NCBI GenBank assembly: GCA_046735265.1
Contig: JBKPSZ010000108.1
Span: 1 to 30,851, forward strand
From: DATBFU01 sp046735265
GTDB lineage: Bacteria > Acidobacteriota > Thermoanaerobaculia > UBA5066 > Gp7-AA6
Direction: 5' to 3'
Length of the DNA: 30,851 bases
Below are positions 23,029-29,955 of this stretch, one piece after another. The notes beneath the pieces were generated by a model. It saw only the letters and a list, made by a program, of their open reading frames with translations. It ran no database searches and had not been told where the DNA came from. The position numbers and the translations under genes were made by a program. Each line of letters begins with the position of its first letter. The stretch's first letter is position 1.

Positions 23029-23613
23029 ATGACCTTCATCAACTACGCGGCGCGGGAGATCAACTGCAAGATCGTCTACTACGGCCCCGGTTTGTGCGGG
23101 AAGACGACGAACCTGCAGTACATCTATGATCGGACGAACCCCACGGCCAAAGGGAAGCTGATCTCCCTCGCGACGGAGACCGACCGAACGCTCTTCTTCG
23201 ACTTCCTGCCGCTCGACCTCGGCAACGTGCGCGGATTCAAGACCCGTTTTCACCTCTACACGGTGCCCGGTCAGGTCTTCTACGACGCCTCCCGCAAGCT
23301 GATCCTGAAGGGCGTGGACGGGGTCGTCTTCGTGGCCGATTCTCAGGAGGCCCGGATGGAGGCGAACGTCGAGTCGATCCGGAACCTCGACAAGAACCTC
23401 AAGGAGCAGGGGTACGACATCGCCGTGGTCCCCTACGTCCTGCAGTTCAACAAGCGCGACCTGCCGACCGCGGTCGCGACGGACGAGATGTACCGGCAGT
23501 TGAACATCAAAGGGGAGCCGACTTTCGAGGCGACCGCAACGACGGGAGTCGGCGTGTTCGACACGCTGAAGGCGGTCGCGCGGCAGGTTCTGATGGAGCT
23601 GAAGAAGAGGTGA
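23029..23613 (+). CDS. mglA: Ras-like small GTPase MglA
   Basis: 194 residues, ATG at 23029. The N-terminus MTFINYAAREINCKIVYYGP is diagnostic of MglA. The P-loop GPGLCGKTTN is at 19-28, the switch II region reads VPGQ in place of the usual DxxG (as is normal for MglA), the base-specificity motif is FNKRD (about 142-146), and TTGVGVFDTLKAV lies near the end. Length equals that of known MglA proteins. It is a cytosolic nucleotide-dependent switch paired with MglB; in myxobacteria it drives motility polarity, and in non-motile relatives its role is less clear. The order mglB-mglA after recR supports co-regulation. Confidence 0.95.
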   Translation: MTFINYAAREINCKIVYYGPGLCGKTTNLQYIYDRTNPTAKGKLISLATETDRTLFFDFLPLDLGNVRGFKTRFHLYTVPGQVFYDASRKLILKGVDGVVFVADSQEARMEANVESIRNLDKNLKEQGYDIAVVPYVLQFNKRDLPTAVATDEMYRQLNIKGEPTFEATATTGVGVFDTLKAVARQVLMELKKR

Positions 23614-23668
23614 CGGTGCAGCCCGTCGTCCTGAAGAGTCCTTACCTCCCAGGCTCGCCCGCCCCTTC

Positions 23669-23929
23669 CTAGCCCCTTCCCTCCACCGGCGCCGGCTCGA
23701 AGCAGGCGCGCTCGTCGGTGCAATCCTCGGGAGACGCGATCGATCCGTCGGGCCCTTCGGCGCGCAGGGTCCTCCGGCACCAGTAAACCCCGGAGACGGG
23801 AGGACCGCCCGGAGCACGAGCCTGCAGGTGACGGCAGAAGGCGAAGTCGGTCTCGCCCTGTCCTTTTCGGGCGGGGCGCGCGAATCGGCGCAGCGGCGAG
23901 AGCGGATCCGTCGGCGGCTGCCGCTTCAC
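23669..23929 (-). CDS. Small Cys-rich hypothetical protein
   Basis: 86 residues from GTG at 23929; another GTG at 23992 would add 21 Arg/Gly-rich residues and overlap the upstream FAD-subunit gene, so the start is uncertain. The C-terminal half looks like a real compact domain: ETDFAFCRHLQA, then VYWCRRT, GPDGSIASPEDC and ERACFEP, with four Cys that could bind a metal. I recognise no family with certainty. It lies 46 bp downstream of the FAD-subunit stop on the same strand and converges with mglA. The alternative is a chance frame, but the spaced Cys/Trp/Phe pattern and Gly-Pro-Asp turn are unlike the Arg-rich shadow frames around it. Confidence 0.5.
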   Translation of the reverse strand: MKRQPPTDPLSPLRRFARPARKGQGETDFAFCRHLQARAPGGPPVSGVYWCRRTLRAEGPDGSIASPEDCTDERACFEPAPVEGRG

Positions 23930-23975
23930 GCTCGCCCGCCGGGCTCCGAGTCGGTGTCGCCCTCCGCCGGCTCGC

Positions 23976-24947
23976 TCACGCGAGCGCGTCACGCAGAACG
24001 CGCTGCAAGGCGACTTTCGTCAGACGCACCTTGAAGGCGTTCTGGGAGAGCGGCTTCGCCGAGGCGACGGCGGCCTCCGCGGCGCGCCGGAAGATTTCCT
24101 CCGACGGTGCGGCGCCCGAGAGCGCGGCCTCCGCCTCCGCGGAGCGCCAAGGCACCTGCGCGACGTGACCGAGCACGACGCGCGGATCCCGGATCTTCCC
24201 GGCCTCGAGACGCAGCGCCACGCACGCCTCGACGAGCGGCCAGTCGAAGCTCTCTTTCTCCTTGAGCTTCCGATACGCGGAGCGGGCGCCCGTTCCCGGC
24301 GCCGGAATCGTCACGGACTCGACGAGCTCCCCGGCGGCGAGCTTGTTCTCCCGGGTCGGATCCGGATTGGGTCCGGTGAAGAACCCTCCGATCGGAATCG
24401 ATCGCTTCCCCTTGGGAGAGACGGTGTGCAGGGTCGCGCCGTACGCGAGGAGAGCCACTCCGGTCGCCGAGGGATGGACGCAGACGCAGATCTCTCCGGT
24501 CTCGAAGATCGCGTGATACCGGTTCTCGCCTTCGAGCGCGTAGCAGTCCTTGCCCCCCTTCTTGCGGCAGTCGAACTCGCCCAGCCGGTAGTACCAGCAT
24601 CGGGGTCGCTGGCACAGGTTGCCGCCGAGGGTCGCCATGTTGCGGATCTGCGGAGTCGCCGCTTCCGAGGCCGCGGCGGAGAGTGCGGGATAGGACTTCT
24701 TGAGCGCCTCGTGGGACGCGATCGCCGCGAGAGTCGCGAGCGCGCCGATCGAAGCGGGCGGCCCCGCCTCGATGCGGTCGAGCCCCGGTATGCCAGCGAT
24801 CGAAACGACGCGGTCCGGGCTGTCGAGGCCCTCCTTCATCCGATCGACGAGATCGACGCCTCCCGCCTTGATCGCGGTATTCGGACGCGCCGCCTCGCGC
24901 GCGGCATCGGGCAACGAACGGGCGCGGATCAGCGTGAACGCCTTCAT
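23976..24947 (-). CDS. Molybdenum hydroxylase FAD-binding subunit (PaoB/CoxM-like)
   Basis: 323 residues, ATG at 24947 with GGAGG six bases upstream, overlapping the Moco-subunit stop (ATGA). The N-terminal FAD-binding PCMH part shows IKAGGVDLVDRMKEG and a second FAD motif ATLGGNLCQRPRC. An insert with four cysteines, C-x4-C-x9-C-x7-C, follows (CQRPRC, FDC, KDC); the matching segment in E. coli PaoB holds a [4Fe-4S] cluster, so the same is expected here. The C-terminal CO-dehydrogenase flavoprotein domain covers roughly the last 110 residues. It passes electrons from the Fe-S centres to the final acceptor. It is third in the operon, whereas PaoABC has FAD second. Confidence 0.9.
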   Translation of the reverse strand: MKAFTLIRARSLPDAAREAARPNTAIKAGGVDLVDRMKEGLDSPDRVVSIAGIPGLDRIEAGPPASIGALATLAAIASHEALKKSYPALSAAASEAATPQIRNMATLGGNLCQRPRCWYYRLGEFDCRKKGGKDCYALEGENRYHAIFETGEICVCVHPSATGVALLAYGATLHTVSPKGKRSIPIGGFFTGPNPDPTRENKLAAGELVESVTIPAPGTGARSAYRKLKEKESFDWPLVEACVALRLEAGKIRDPRVVLGHVAQVPWRSAEAEAALSGAAPSEEIFRRAAEAAVASAKPLSQNAFKVRLTKVALQRVLRDALA

Positions 24948-27229
24948 GACCGGCCTCCTCGGGCGCGATCGACCGCCTCGAGGACGACTTCCGGCGTGAT
25001 CGGAAGCTTCGTGATCCGGGCCCCCACCGCGTGCGAGACGGCGTTGGCCACGGCCGCCGCGGTCGGAACGGTGGACGGCTCTCCGATCCCGACGGAGTGC
25101 GTGTTGTTGATTCCGTCGTAGACGGGAACCAGGATCGCTTCGATCTCCGGCGTGTCCTTGGCGCCCAGGATCTTGTACTGCTCGAGGTTCGGGTTGACCA
25201 TCCGGCCCGTCGGGCGATCCAGAACGCGGTCCTCGTAGAGCGCGAAGGAGATGCCCTGCAGGACTCCCCCCTGAATCTGACTCTCCGTCGTCAGAGCGTT
25301 GACCACGAGTCCGCAGTCGTGCACCGCGACGACTCGGGTCACACGCACCTGGCCGGTCTCCGTATCCACCTCGACTTCGGCGAACTGCGCGCCCGCCGTG
25401 AAACGCTTCCAGGCGTCGTCGTGGTTGGCGGCACGCTCCGCGGTCGCGGAAATCCCCTCTTCGGGAAGGAGCTTGCAGGCCTCGTCCCAGGAGATCCGGC
25501 GCGCGGCGTCGGCGCGGGAGGTGAAAGCCGCGTCGGCATACGACACGTCCGACGCGTCCACCTTCCAACCGCGGGCGACGTGCTCCGCGACTTTCCGGTG
25601 CGCCTGATAGGCCGCCGCGCGCACCGTCGGAGCGCTCGAAGGCGTCGTCGTCGAGCCTCCCGATTCGGGTCCGACCGGAAGCGCGGTGTCGCCGATCCGG
25701 ACCGAGACCCGGTCGAGCGGAAGTCCCAGCTCCTCGGCCGCGACGATCGCGACCATCGTGCGCGAACCGGTGCCGAGATCCTGGACGCCGTGCTCGAGCT
25801 CCGCCGAGCCATCCCGGTGGACCGTCACGGCCGCTTTGTATCCGGGGCCGCCCGTGTTGTACCAGACGGCCGCGCCGACGCCGACGCCGCGGCGGATCGC
25901 GGGATCCTTCGTCGCGCGCCGTGCGTCCCGGTTCTTCCAGCCGATCCGCTCGGCGCCGATCTCGAATTCCTTCCGCCGCACCTCCGACGGGTCATTCAAC
26001 CGGCGGAACTCGACGGGATCCATGTGGAGCTTCGCCGCGAGCTCGTCCATCGTCGCCTCGAGCGCGAAAGCGCCCTGCGGATGGCCCGGCGCCCGAAACG
26101 CGGTCGAGGGGCCTGCGTTCGTGAAGACGTCGTACTCCTCGGTCTTCACGTTGTCGCAGGCATAGATGTTCTTGAGCGGGGCGGAGGAACCGGTGTTCCC
26201 GTTGGTTCCGCCGTTTCCATGAACGATCAGGTGGAGCGCGGTCAGCTTTCCGTCTTTCGTCGCGCCCGCCTTGATCCACTGAACGGCCGAGGGACGGTTT
26301 CCCGTCGCGAGCTGTTCCTCCTTCCGGTCGAGGAAGAGCTTGACCGGGGCGCGGGCCTTCCGGGCGAGCTTCGCCGCGGCGACGCCCTCGGTGCGCGCTC
26401 CGAACTTGGCTCCGAATCCGCCGCCCATGTACTGGCAGTGGACCCGCACCTTGGACGCCGGGATCGAGAGCTCCTGGGCGAGCTCGTCGCGCACCCCCGT
26501 GATCCCCTGAGTCGAGGCCCAGACCGTGAGCTCGTCGCCCTCCCACTGGGCGACGAGGCCGTGCGTTTCGAGCGCCGAATGGGTCTGGACCCGCGTCGAG
26601 TAGGTTCCCTCGACGACGACGTCCGCCTTGCGGAATCCCTCCTCGATGTTCCCCTTGTCGGAGGCGCGCGGGCCCTGCACGTTCCCCTTACGCGGGAGCG
26701 GTTTCTTCGCGGCCGGCATGTCTCCGGCGGACGTCTTCGTCTTCGTGTCGCCCTCGAAGACGAGCGGGGCGGACTCCTCGCGGGCCGCGTGCGGATCCAC
26801 GACGAAGGGTCGTGGCTCGTAGCGCACGCGGATCGCCTGCACCGCGTCGTCCGCGCGCTCGGGGGAGTCGGCCGCGATGGCGGCGATCTCCTGGCCGGCG
26901 AAGCGAACGACGCTCCCCGGCTCCCGGAGGATCAGCGCCGCCCGGACCCCGGGCATTTTCTCGGCGGCGGTCAGATCGACTTCGGCGATCCGGGCCGCGG
27001 GGTAGGGGCTGCGGAGAATGCGGCCGTAGAGCATCCCGGGCAGCCGCACGTCGATCGAGTAGCGCGCCTCCCCGGTCGTCTTGGCGCGCCCGTCGAGCCG
27101 CGGGACGCGGGTTCCCAGGATGCGGAACTTCCGTGAGGGGTCGAAAGGAGGCGGATCTCCCGGCGCGATGTCGACCTTTCGCGCCTCGAACTTTCCGTCG
27201 AAACCGAGCCGGACGTCCTGTTCGCTCAT
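24944..27229 (-). CDS. Xanthine dehydrogenase-family molybdopterin-binding subunit
   Basis: 761 residues, ATG at 27229 overlapping the upstream [2Fe-2S] gene by ATGA. The aldehyde oxidase/xanthine dehydrogenase a/b hammerhead domain lies near 45-160 (DGRAKTTGEARYSIDVRLPG), followed by the Moco-binding part with GGGFGAKFGART, AFRAPGHPQGAFALE and a C-terminal GIGEPST, whose Glu (about residue 717) corresponds to the catalytic base of the family. Length is typical of a separate large subunit. The reaction is hydroxylation of an aldehyde or N-heterocycle with water; the substrate cannot be deduced. There is no signal peptide of its own, so export would rely on the Tat signal of the Fe-S subunit. 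No Moco-insertion (XdhC-like) gene is visible in the window. Confidence 0.94.
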   Translation of the reverse strand: MSEQDVRLGFDGKFEARKVDIAPGDPPPFDPSRKFRILGTRVPRLDGRAKTTGEARYSIDVRLPGMLYGRILRSPYPAARIAEVDLTAAEKMPGVRAALILREPGSVVRFAGQEIAAIAADSPERADDAVQAIRVRYEPRPFVVDPHAAREESAPLVFEGDTKTKTSAGDMPAAKKPLPRKGNVQGPRASDKGNIEEGFRKADVVVEGTYSTRVQTHSALETHGLVAQWEGDELTVWASTQGITGVRDELAQELSIPASKVRVHCQYMGGGFGAKFGARTEGVAAAKLARKARAPVKLFLDRKEEQLATGNRPSAVQWIKAGATKDGKLTALHLIVHGNGGTNGNTGSSAPLKNIYACDNVKTEEYDVFTNAGPSTAFRAPGHPQGAFALEATMDELAAKLHMDPVEFRRLNDPSEVRRKEFEIGAERIGWKNRDARRATKDPAIRRGVGVGAAVWYNTGGPGYKAAVTVHRDGSAELEHGVQDLGTGSRTMVAIVAAEELGLPLDRVSVRIGDTALPVGPESGGSTTTPSSAPTVRAAAYQAHRKVAEHVARGWKVDASDVSYADAAFTSRADAARRISWDEACKLLPEEGISATAERAANHDDAWKRFTAGAQFAEVEVDTETGQVRVTRVVAVHDCGLVVNALTTESQIQGGVLQGISFALYEDRVLDRPTGRMVNPNLEQYKILGAKDTPEIEAILVPVYDGINNTHSVGIGEPSTVPTAAAVANAVSHAVGARITKLPITPEVVLEAVDRARGGRS

Positions 27230-27942
27230 GCCAGGCCCTCCTCGGACTGCGGGAGAAGCGCGAGCGCTTCGTCCACGCGGTCATCGGAGAGGAGGCGAGA
27301 CGGCCCGCCCGGCGCCGCGGACGCGATTTCGAGACCCCGCGTCTCCCGTTCCGCGGTCCGGATCCCGGCCGCCCGCTCCACAGCCTCGAAGACGTGCGGG
27401 TAGGTCCCGCAGCGGCAGAGGTTGCCGGCCACGGCTTCGCGGATCTCCTGCCGGCTCGGCTTCGCCTGCCGGGAGAGGAGGGAGTGGCACGACATCACCA
27501 TTCCCGAGGTGCAGAAGCCGCACTGAAGAGCGTCCGCGGCGACGAACGCCTCCTGGATGGGGGAGAGCTTGCCGTCCCGGGCAAGCCCTTCGATCGTCGT
27601 GATCTTCCGCCCGGCCGCCTCGTGCGCGAGCATGAGGCAGGAGCACATAGCCTCCCCGTCCACGAGGACCGTGCAGGCGCCGCAAGCTCCGCGGCCGCAC
27701 ACGACCTTGGTCCCGGTGAACCCCAGGCGCTCGCGGAGCGCCTCGACCAGGACCACACGCGGTTCGACGCTCAGGGCGACGGTCTCGCCGTTGACTTCGA
27801 GCGTCAGGGGCGCGGGTCCCGGTCCGACCGGCGCCGCCCCCTTCGAAGCGAGCGCCGGAGCGGCGCCCGCGGTGACGGCGCCCACGAGAGCGCCTCGAAC
27901 GAGATCCCGGCGGGTGAAGCCGGGTTTCGGTTCCTCGCTCAT
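27226..27942 (-). CDS. Tat-exported [2Fe-2S] subunit of molybdenum hydroxylase (PaoA-like)
   Basis: 238 residues, ATG at 27942 with GGAGG five bases upstream; an in-frame ATG nine codons earlier lacks this and would bury the signal peptide. The N-terminus has a twin-arginine motif FTRRDLVRG (9-17), then a hydrophobic stretch and a possible ALA-type cleavage site near residue 35. The plant-type ferredoxin cluster motif CGRGACGAC with a later C follows, then the second cluster motif: CGFC, then NLCRCGTY. This is the usual two-cluster small subunit of the xanthine dehydrogenase family. The complex probably folds in the cytosol and crosses the membrane whole, as with E. coli PaoABC. It is the first gene of the three-gene operon, 64 bp after padR. 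Confidence 0.93.
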   Translation of the reverse strand: MSEEPKPGFTRRDLVRGALVGAVTAGAAPALASKGAAPVGPGPAPLTLEVNGETVALSVEPRVVLVEALRERLGFTGTKVVCGRGACGACTVLVDGEAMCSCLMLAHEAAGRKITTIEGLARDGKLSPIQEAFVAADALQCGFCTSGMVMSCHSLLSRQAKPSRQEIREAVAGNLCRCGTYPHVFEAVERAAGIRTAERETRGLEIASAAPGGPSRLLSDDRVDEALALLPQSEEGLA

Positions 27943-28006
27943 CCGAACCTCCTCGGCGGGATCGATCATATCGCCGATCGCCGCGGTCGGATCGGGCGCG
28001 ACCGAG

Positions 28007-28546
28007 CTACTTCTTCTTCTCGGTGGGAGCCGTCCCCGCGGAAACGGGGGTTCCGGCCGACGCCGCGAGGATCTTGAGCGCCCGACGCGTCGCTTCGAGT
28101 CTCTCGACGGCGACTCGGCGCGCCTCGCGTTTGAAGTGAGGCAGGGGTCCGTTGGACTTCAAGCGCCGGACCTCCTCGGCGAGCTGACGATCGTAGTGGA
28201 GGATTGCGCGCCGGCGTTCCTCGAGCGTCAAAACGTCCAGGAAAGCCATCCGGGAGAGTCCCTCGTCTTTGGCGCGAGGCGGCGGGGCGGGGGAGACGAC
28301 CCAGCGCCGGAGCTCCCGGCGCCCGGCCGCAGTGATCCGGAACTGGTGGCGGCGCGGCCCTCGGTCCGGACCCAGGACCTTCGACCTCGCGAACCCGGAC
28401 CGACGCAGCCCCTCGAGCGCGGGATAGATCTGCGAGATCTCCGCTCTCCAGAGCGGAGCCAATTCCGTCTCGAGGAGGCGCGCAAGCTCGTAGCCGGTCG
28501 CGGGCCGGTCGGCGAGAAGGCCGAGGAGAACGTGCGGGAGCGACAT
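28007..28546 (-). CDS. PadR-family transcriptional regulator
   Basis: 179 residues, ATG at 28546. The N-terminal winged helix shows SLPHVLLGLLADRPATGYEL (2-21), LAPLWRAEISQIYPALEGLRR and a wing with RHQFRITAAGRRELRRW, all signature PadR blocks. A C-terminal helical dimerisation part follows (LSRMAFLDVLTLEERRRAIL, about 100-160), as in the longer VirR/PadR-s1 type, ending in a Lys-rich tail. There is no SD; the start codon lies seven bases from a -10-like TATAGT that is part of a perfect palindrome, pointing to a leaderless, autorepressed mRNA. Same-strand position upstream of the hydroxylase operon suggests that it also controls that operon, perhaps by read-through. The effector is unknown. 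Confidence 0.92.
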   Translation of the reverse strand: MSLPHVLLGLLADRPATGYELARLLETELAPLWRAEISQIYPALEGLRRSGFARSKVLGPDRGPRRHQFRITAAGRRELRRWVVSPAPPPRAKDEGLSRMAFLDVLTLEERRRAILHYDRQLAEEVRRLKSNGPLPHFKREARRVAVERLEATRRALKILAASAGTPVSAGTAPTEKKK

Positions 28547-28553
28547 CGGAGCA

Positions 28554-28575
28554 ACTATATCAATTTAGATATAGT
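28554..28575. promoter_or_regulatory. Palindromic operator overlapping the padR promoter
   Basis: A perfect dyad ACTATATC-N6-GATATAGT (spacer AATTTA) ends seven bases before the padR start codon. On the minus strand its proximal half contains TATAGT, a good -10 box, with TGGACG 18 bp upstream as a possible -35. PadR dimers bind such AT-rich dyads, so occupancy would block the promoter: a classic autoregulatory layout. The AT-rich island stands out in high-GC DNA. Confidence 0.8.
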
Positions 28576-28623
28576 CGCGTCCAGGTCGGCCTTTTCGAGG
28601 AGCGCGCGGCGAGCCGCGCGGAG

Positions 28624-28652
28624 AAAAAAATCGGGGGCCCGAAGGCCCCCGA
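28624..28652 (-). terminator. Rho-independent terminator with UUCG loop
   Basis: On the minus strand a 9-bp stem (TCGGGGGCC/GGCCCCCGA) encloses TTCG closed by C-G, the extra-stable tetraloop, and is followed by seven T. It starts 31 bases after the stop of the 19-codon gene and so terminates that short transcript, also insulating it from padR transcription further downstream. Confidence 0.92.
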
Positions 28653-28682
28653 AGATCCGGTAGAAACTCGTAAAGTATTGAC

Positions 28683-28742
28683 TTACTTCTTTTTCTTGGT
28701 CGCCTTCTTTGCCTTCTTGGCGGCCTTCTTCTTCGTGGCCAT
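28683..28742 (-). CDS. 19-residue Lys/Ala-rich peptide
   Basis: The frame reads MATKKKAAKKAKKATKKKK and stops with TAA. A strong SD (GGGAGGTGA) lies eight bases upstream of the ATG, and an intrinsic terminator follows 31 bases after the stop, so this is a complete minimal gene too short for ordinary gene callers. Eleven of 19 residues are Lys, with the rest mostly Ala and Thr; the composition is like the tails of bacterial histone H1-like and AlgP proteins. It is probably a DNA-, RNA- or ribosome-binding polycation. No family assignment can be made. Function is inference; the expression signals are seen directly. Confidence 0.75.
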   Translation of the reverse strand: MATKKKAAKKAKKATKKKK

Positions 28743-28768
28743 CGTGTCACCTCCCTCCCGACAGCCGA

Positions 28769-28797
28769 TTGACAGCCTCCGGGCGAGATGCTAATTT
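28769..28797 (+). promoter_or_regulatory. Possible promoter in the peptide-mqnD intergenic region
   Basis: A perfect TTGACA (28769-28774) is followed after 17 bp by TAATTT (28792-28797), a weak -10. It points rightwards, away from the peptide gene, whose SD is about 20 bp to the left. No ORF begins just downstream; the next gene (mqnD) starts about 280 bp away and has its own -10. Confidence 0.45.
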
Positions 28798-28803
28798 TGC
28801 CGC

Positions 28804-28915
28804 CCCCTGGAAGGAGCGTATCGCCGTTCGTCTGTCGCTGCCGATAATTCGATTGGTCATACGTTCCGGTTATCGCCGGATGGGGCGTCCAACCCATCCG
28901 GCGATTTCATTCTAT
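28804..28915 (+). ncRNA. Candidate small RNA ending in a strong hairpin
   Basis: Between the promoter-like pair at 28769-28797 and mqnD lie about 110 bases with no coding frame, ending in a perfect 13-bp stem (28872-28884 with 28893-28905; ATCGCCGGATGGG against CCCATCCGGCGAT, 8-base loop) followed by TTTCATTCTAT. The downstream tract is only partly T-rich, so the terminator is imperfect. The rest of this 340-bp intergenic stretch (28743-29082) shows only the mqnD -10 box. This is an inference from promoter-plus-hairpin alone. Confidence 0.3.
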
Positions 28916-29069
28916 GAGCTTCCTCGTGAGACTCAAGAAAAATCTCTTGCAATTCCCGTTGACTTGATTCTCCCGTTACGCGCGACAGATGTCAAGCGAA
29001 CGCACCCCGCGAGAGGCGCCTCCGGAGTCGGCGGCGACCCGGAAACGGACTCGACACCTCTTCCCCGAC

Positions 29070-29075
29070 TACAAT
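29070..29075 (+). promoter_or_regulatory. -10 box of mqnD (leaderless)
   Basis: TACAAT ends seven bases before the GTG start codon, so the transcript should begin at the start codon. No -35 at proper spacing is obvious; TCGACA at 29051-29056 is too close (13 bp). Confidence 0.5.
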
Positions 29076-29082
29076 CCCGGGC

Positions 29083-29955
29083 GTGACCGGGTCCGCCGAA
29101 TCGATCACCGTCGCGCACAGCCCCGACTCCGACGACGCCTTCATGTTCTTCGCGCTCGCGGAGGGGCGCGTGGACACCGAGGGCCTCGCTTTCCGGCACG
29201 AGCTCTCCGACATCGAGACTCTGAATCGCCGCGCGCTCCTGGGAGAGCTCGCGGTGACCGCCGTTTCCTTCCACGCTTACGCCTTTCTGGCGGACCGATA
29301 CCTGCTCCTCCCGCACGGCGCTTCCTTCGGCGACGGATACGGTCCCGTGGTCGTCGCGCGCCGGCCCCTCTCGCGGGAGGCGGTCGCTTCGGGGGAGGTC
29401 CGAGTCGCGTCGCCCGGAGGTCGCACGACCGCGCATCTCGCCCTGTCGCTCTGGGCTCCCGGGGTCTCGACCGAGTTCTGCCGTTTCGACGAGATCCTCG
29501 AAGGCGTGCTCTCGGGGCGCCTCGACGCGGGAGTCCTGATCCACGAGGGGCAGCTCACGTTCGCGAAGGAGGGTCTCGCGGAGGTCGAGGACCTGGGCCG
29601 GTGGTGGAAGGCCGAGACCGGCCTTCCTCTGCCGCTCGGCGGCAACGTCGTGCGGCGCGATCTCGGCCCGGAGCGGATCGCGCGGATCTCGCGGGCCCTG
29701 TCCCGCTCGATCGAATACGGCCTGGCCCACCGGGAGGAGGCGCTCACGCACGCGATGCGGTATGCGCGCGGCCTCGAGCGGGGGGAGGCGGACCGCTTCG
29801 TCGGCATGTACGTCAACCGGTGGACCCGCGGCTACGGCCCGGAGGGGAGGCGGGCGGTCCAGCTCCTCCTCGACCGGGCGCACGCGGCCGGGCTCACGCC
29901 CGCCGTCGTCGCGGAATACGTTCCGGGAAACGAGAACGGGGGCCCGCGGAATTGA
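29083..29955 (+). CDS. mqnD: 1,4-dihydroxy-6-naphthoate synthase
   Basis: 290 residues from GTG at 29083. The N-terminus VAHSPDSDDAFMFFAL, then TAVSFHAYAFL, GDGYGPVVVARRPL, and IHEGQLTFAKEGL with DLGRWWKAETGLPLPLGGNV, are the MqnD signature; the fold is a periplasmic-binding-protein-like pocket used as an enzyme. It converts cyclic de-hypoxanthine futalosine to 1,4-dihydroxy-6-naphthoate in the futalosine route to menaquinone. Length is close to the family norm (about 270-290). The start lacks an SD and sits next to a -10 box. The downstream DUF4149-like gene overlaps by TTGA. Other mqn genes are not in the window. MqnA is a paralogue but lacks the HSPDSDD opening, so MqnD is favoured. Confidence 0.93.
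   Translation: MTGSAESITVAHSPDSDDAFMFFALAEGRVDTEGLAFRHELSDIETLNRRALLGELAVTAVSFHAYAFLADRYLLLPHGASFGDGYGPVVVARRPLSREAVASGEVRVASPGGRTTAHLALSLWAPGVSTEFCRFDEILEGVLSGRLDAGVLIHEGQLTFAKEGLAEVEDLGRWWKAETGLPLPLGGNVVRRDLGPERIARISRALSRSIEYGLAHREEALTHAMRYARGLERGEADRFVGMYVNRWTRGYGPEGRRAVQLLLDRAHAAGLTPAVVAEYVPGNENGGPRN

Noticed and set aside
23930..23992. Alternative GTG start (23992) for the small Cys-rich protein
   Set aside because: It would add Arg/Gly-rich residues unlike a folded N-terminus and overlap the FAD-subunit end by 17 bases; it remains possible but is less likely.
28565..28897. Minus-strand frame of 110 codons across the terminator and peptide gene
   Set aside because: It crosses a strong intrinsic terminator and an SD in another frame, and its product is low-complexity Arg/Pro.
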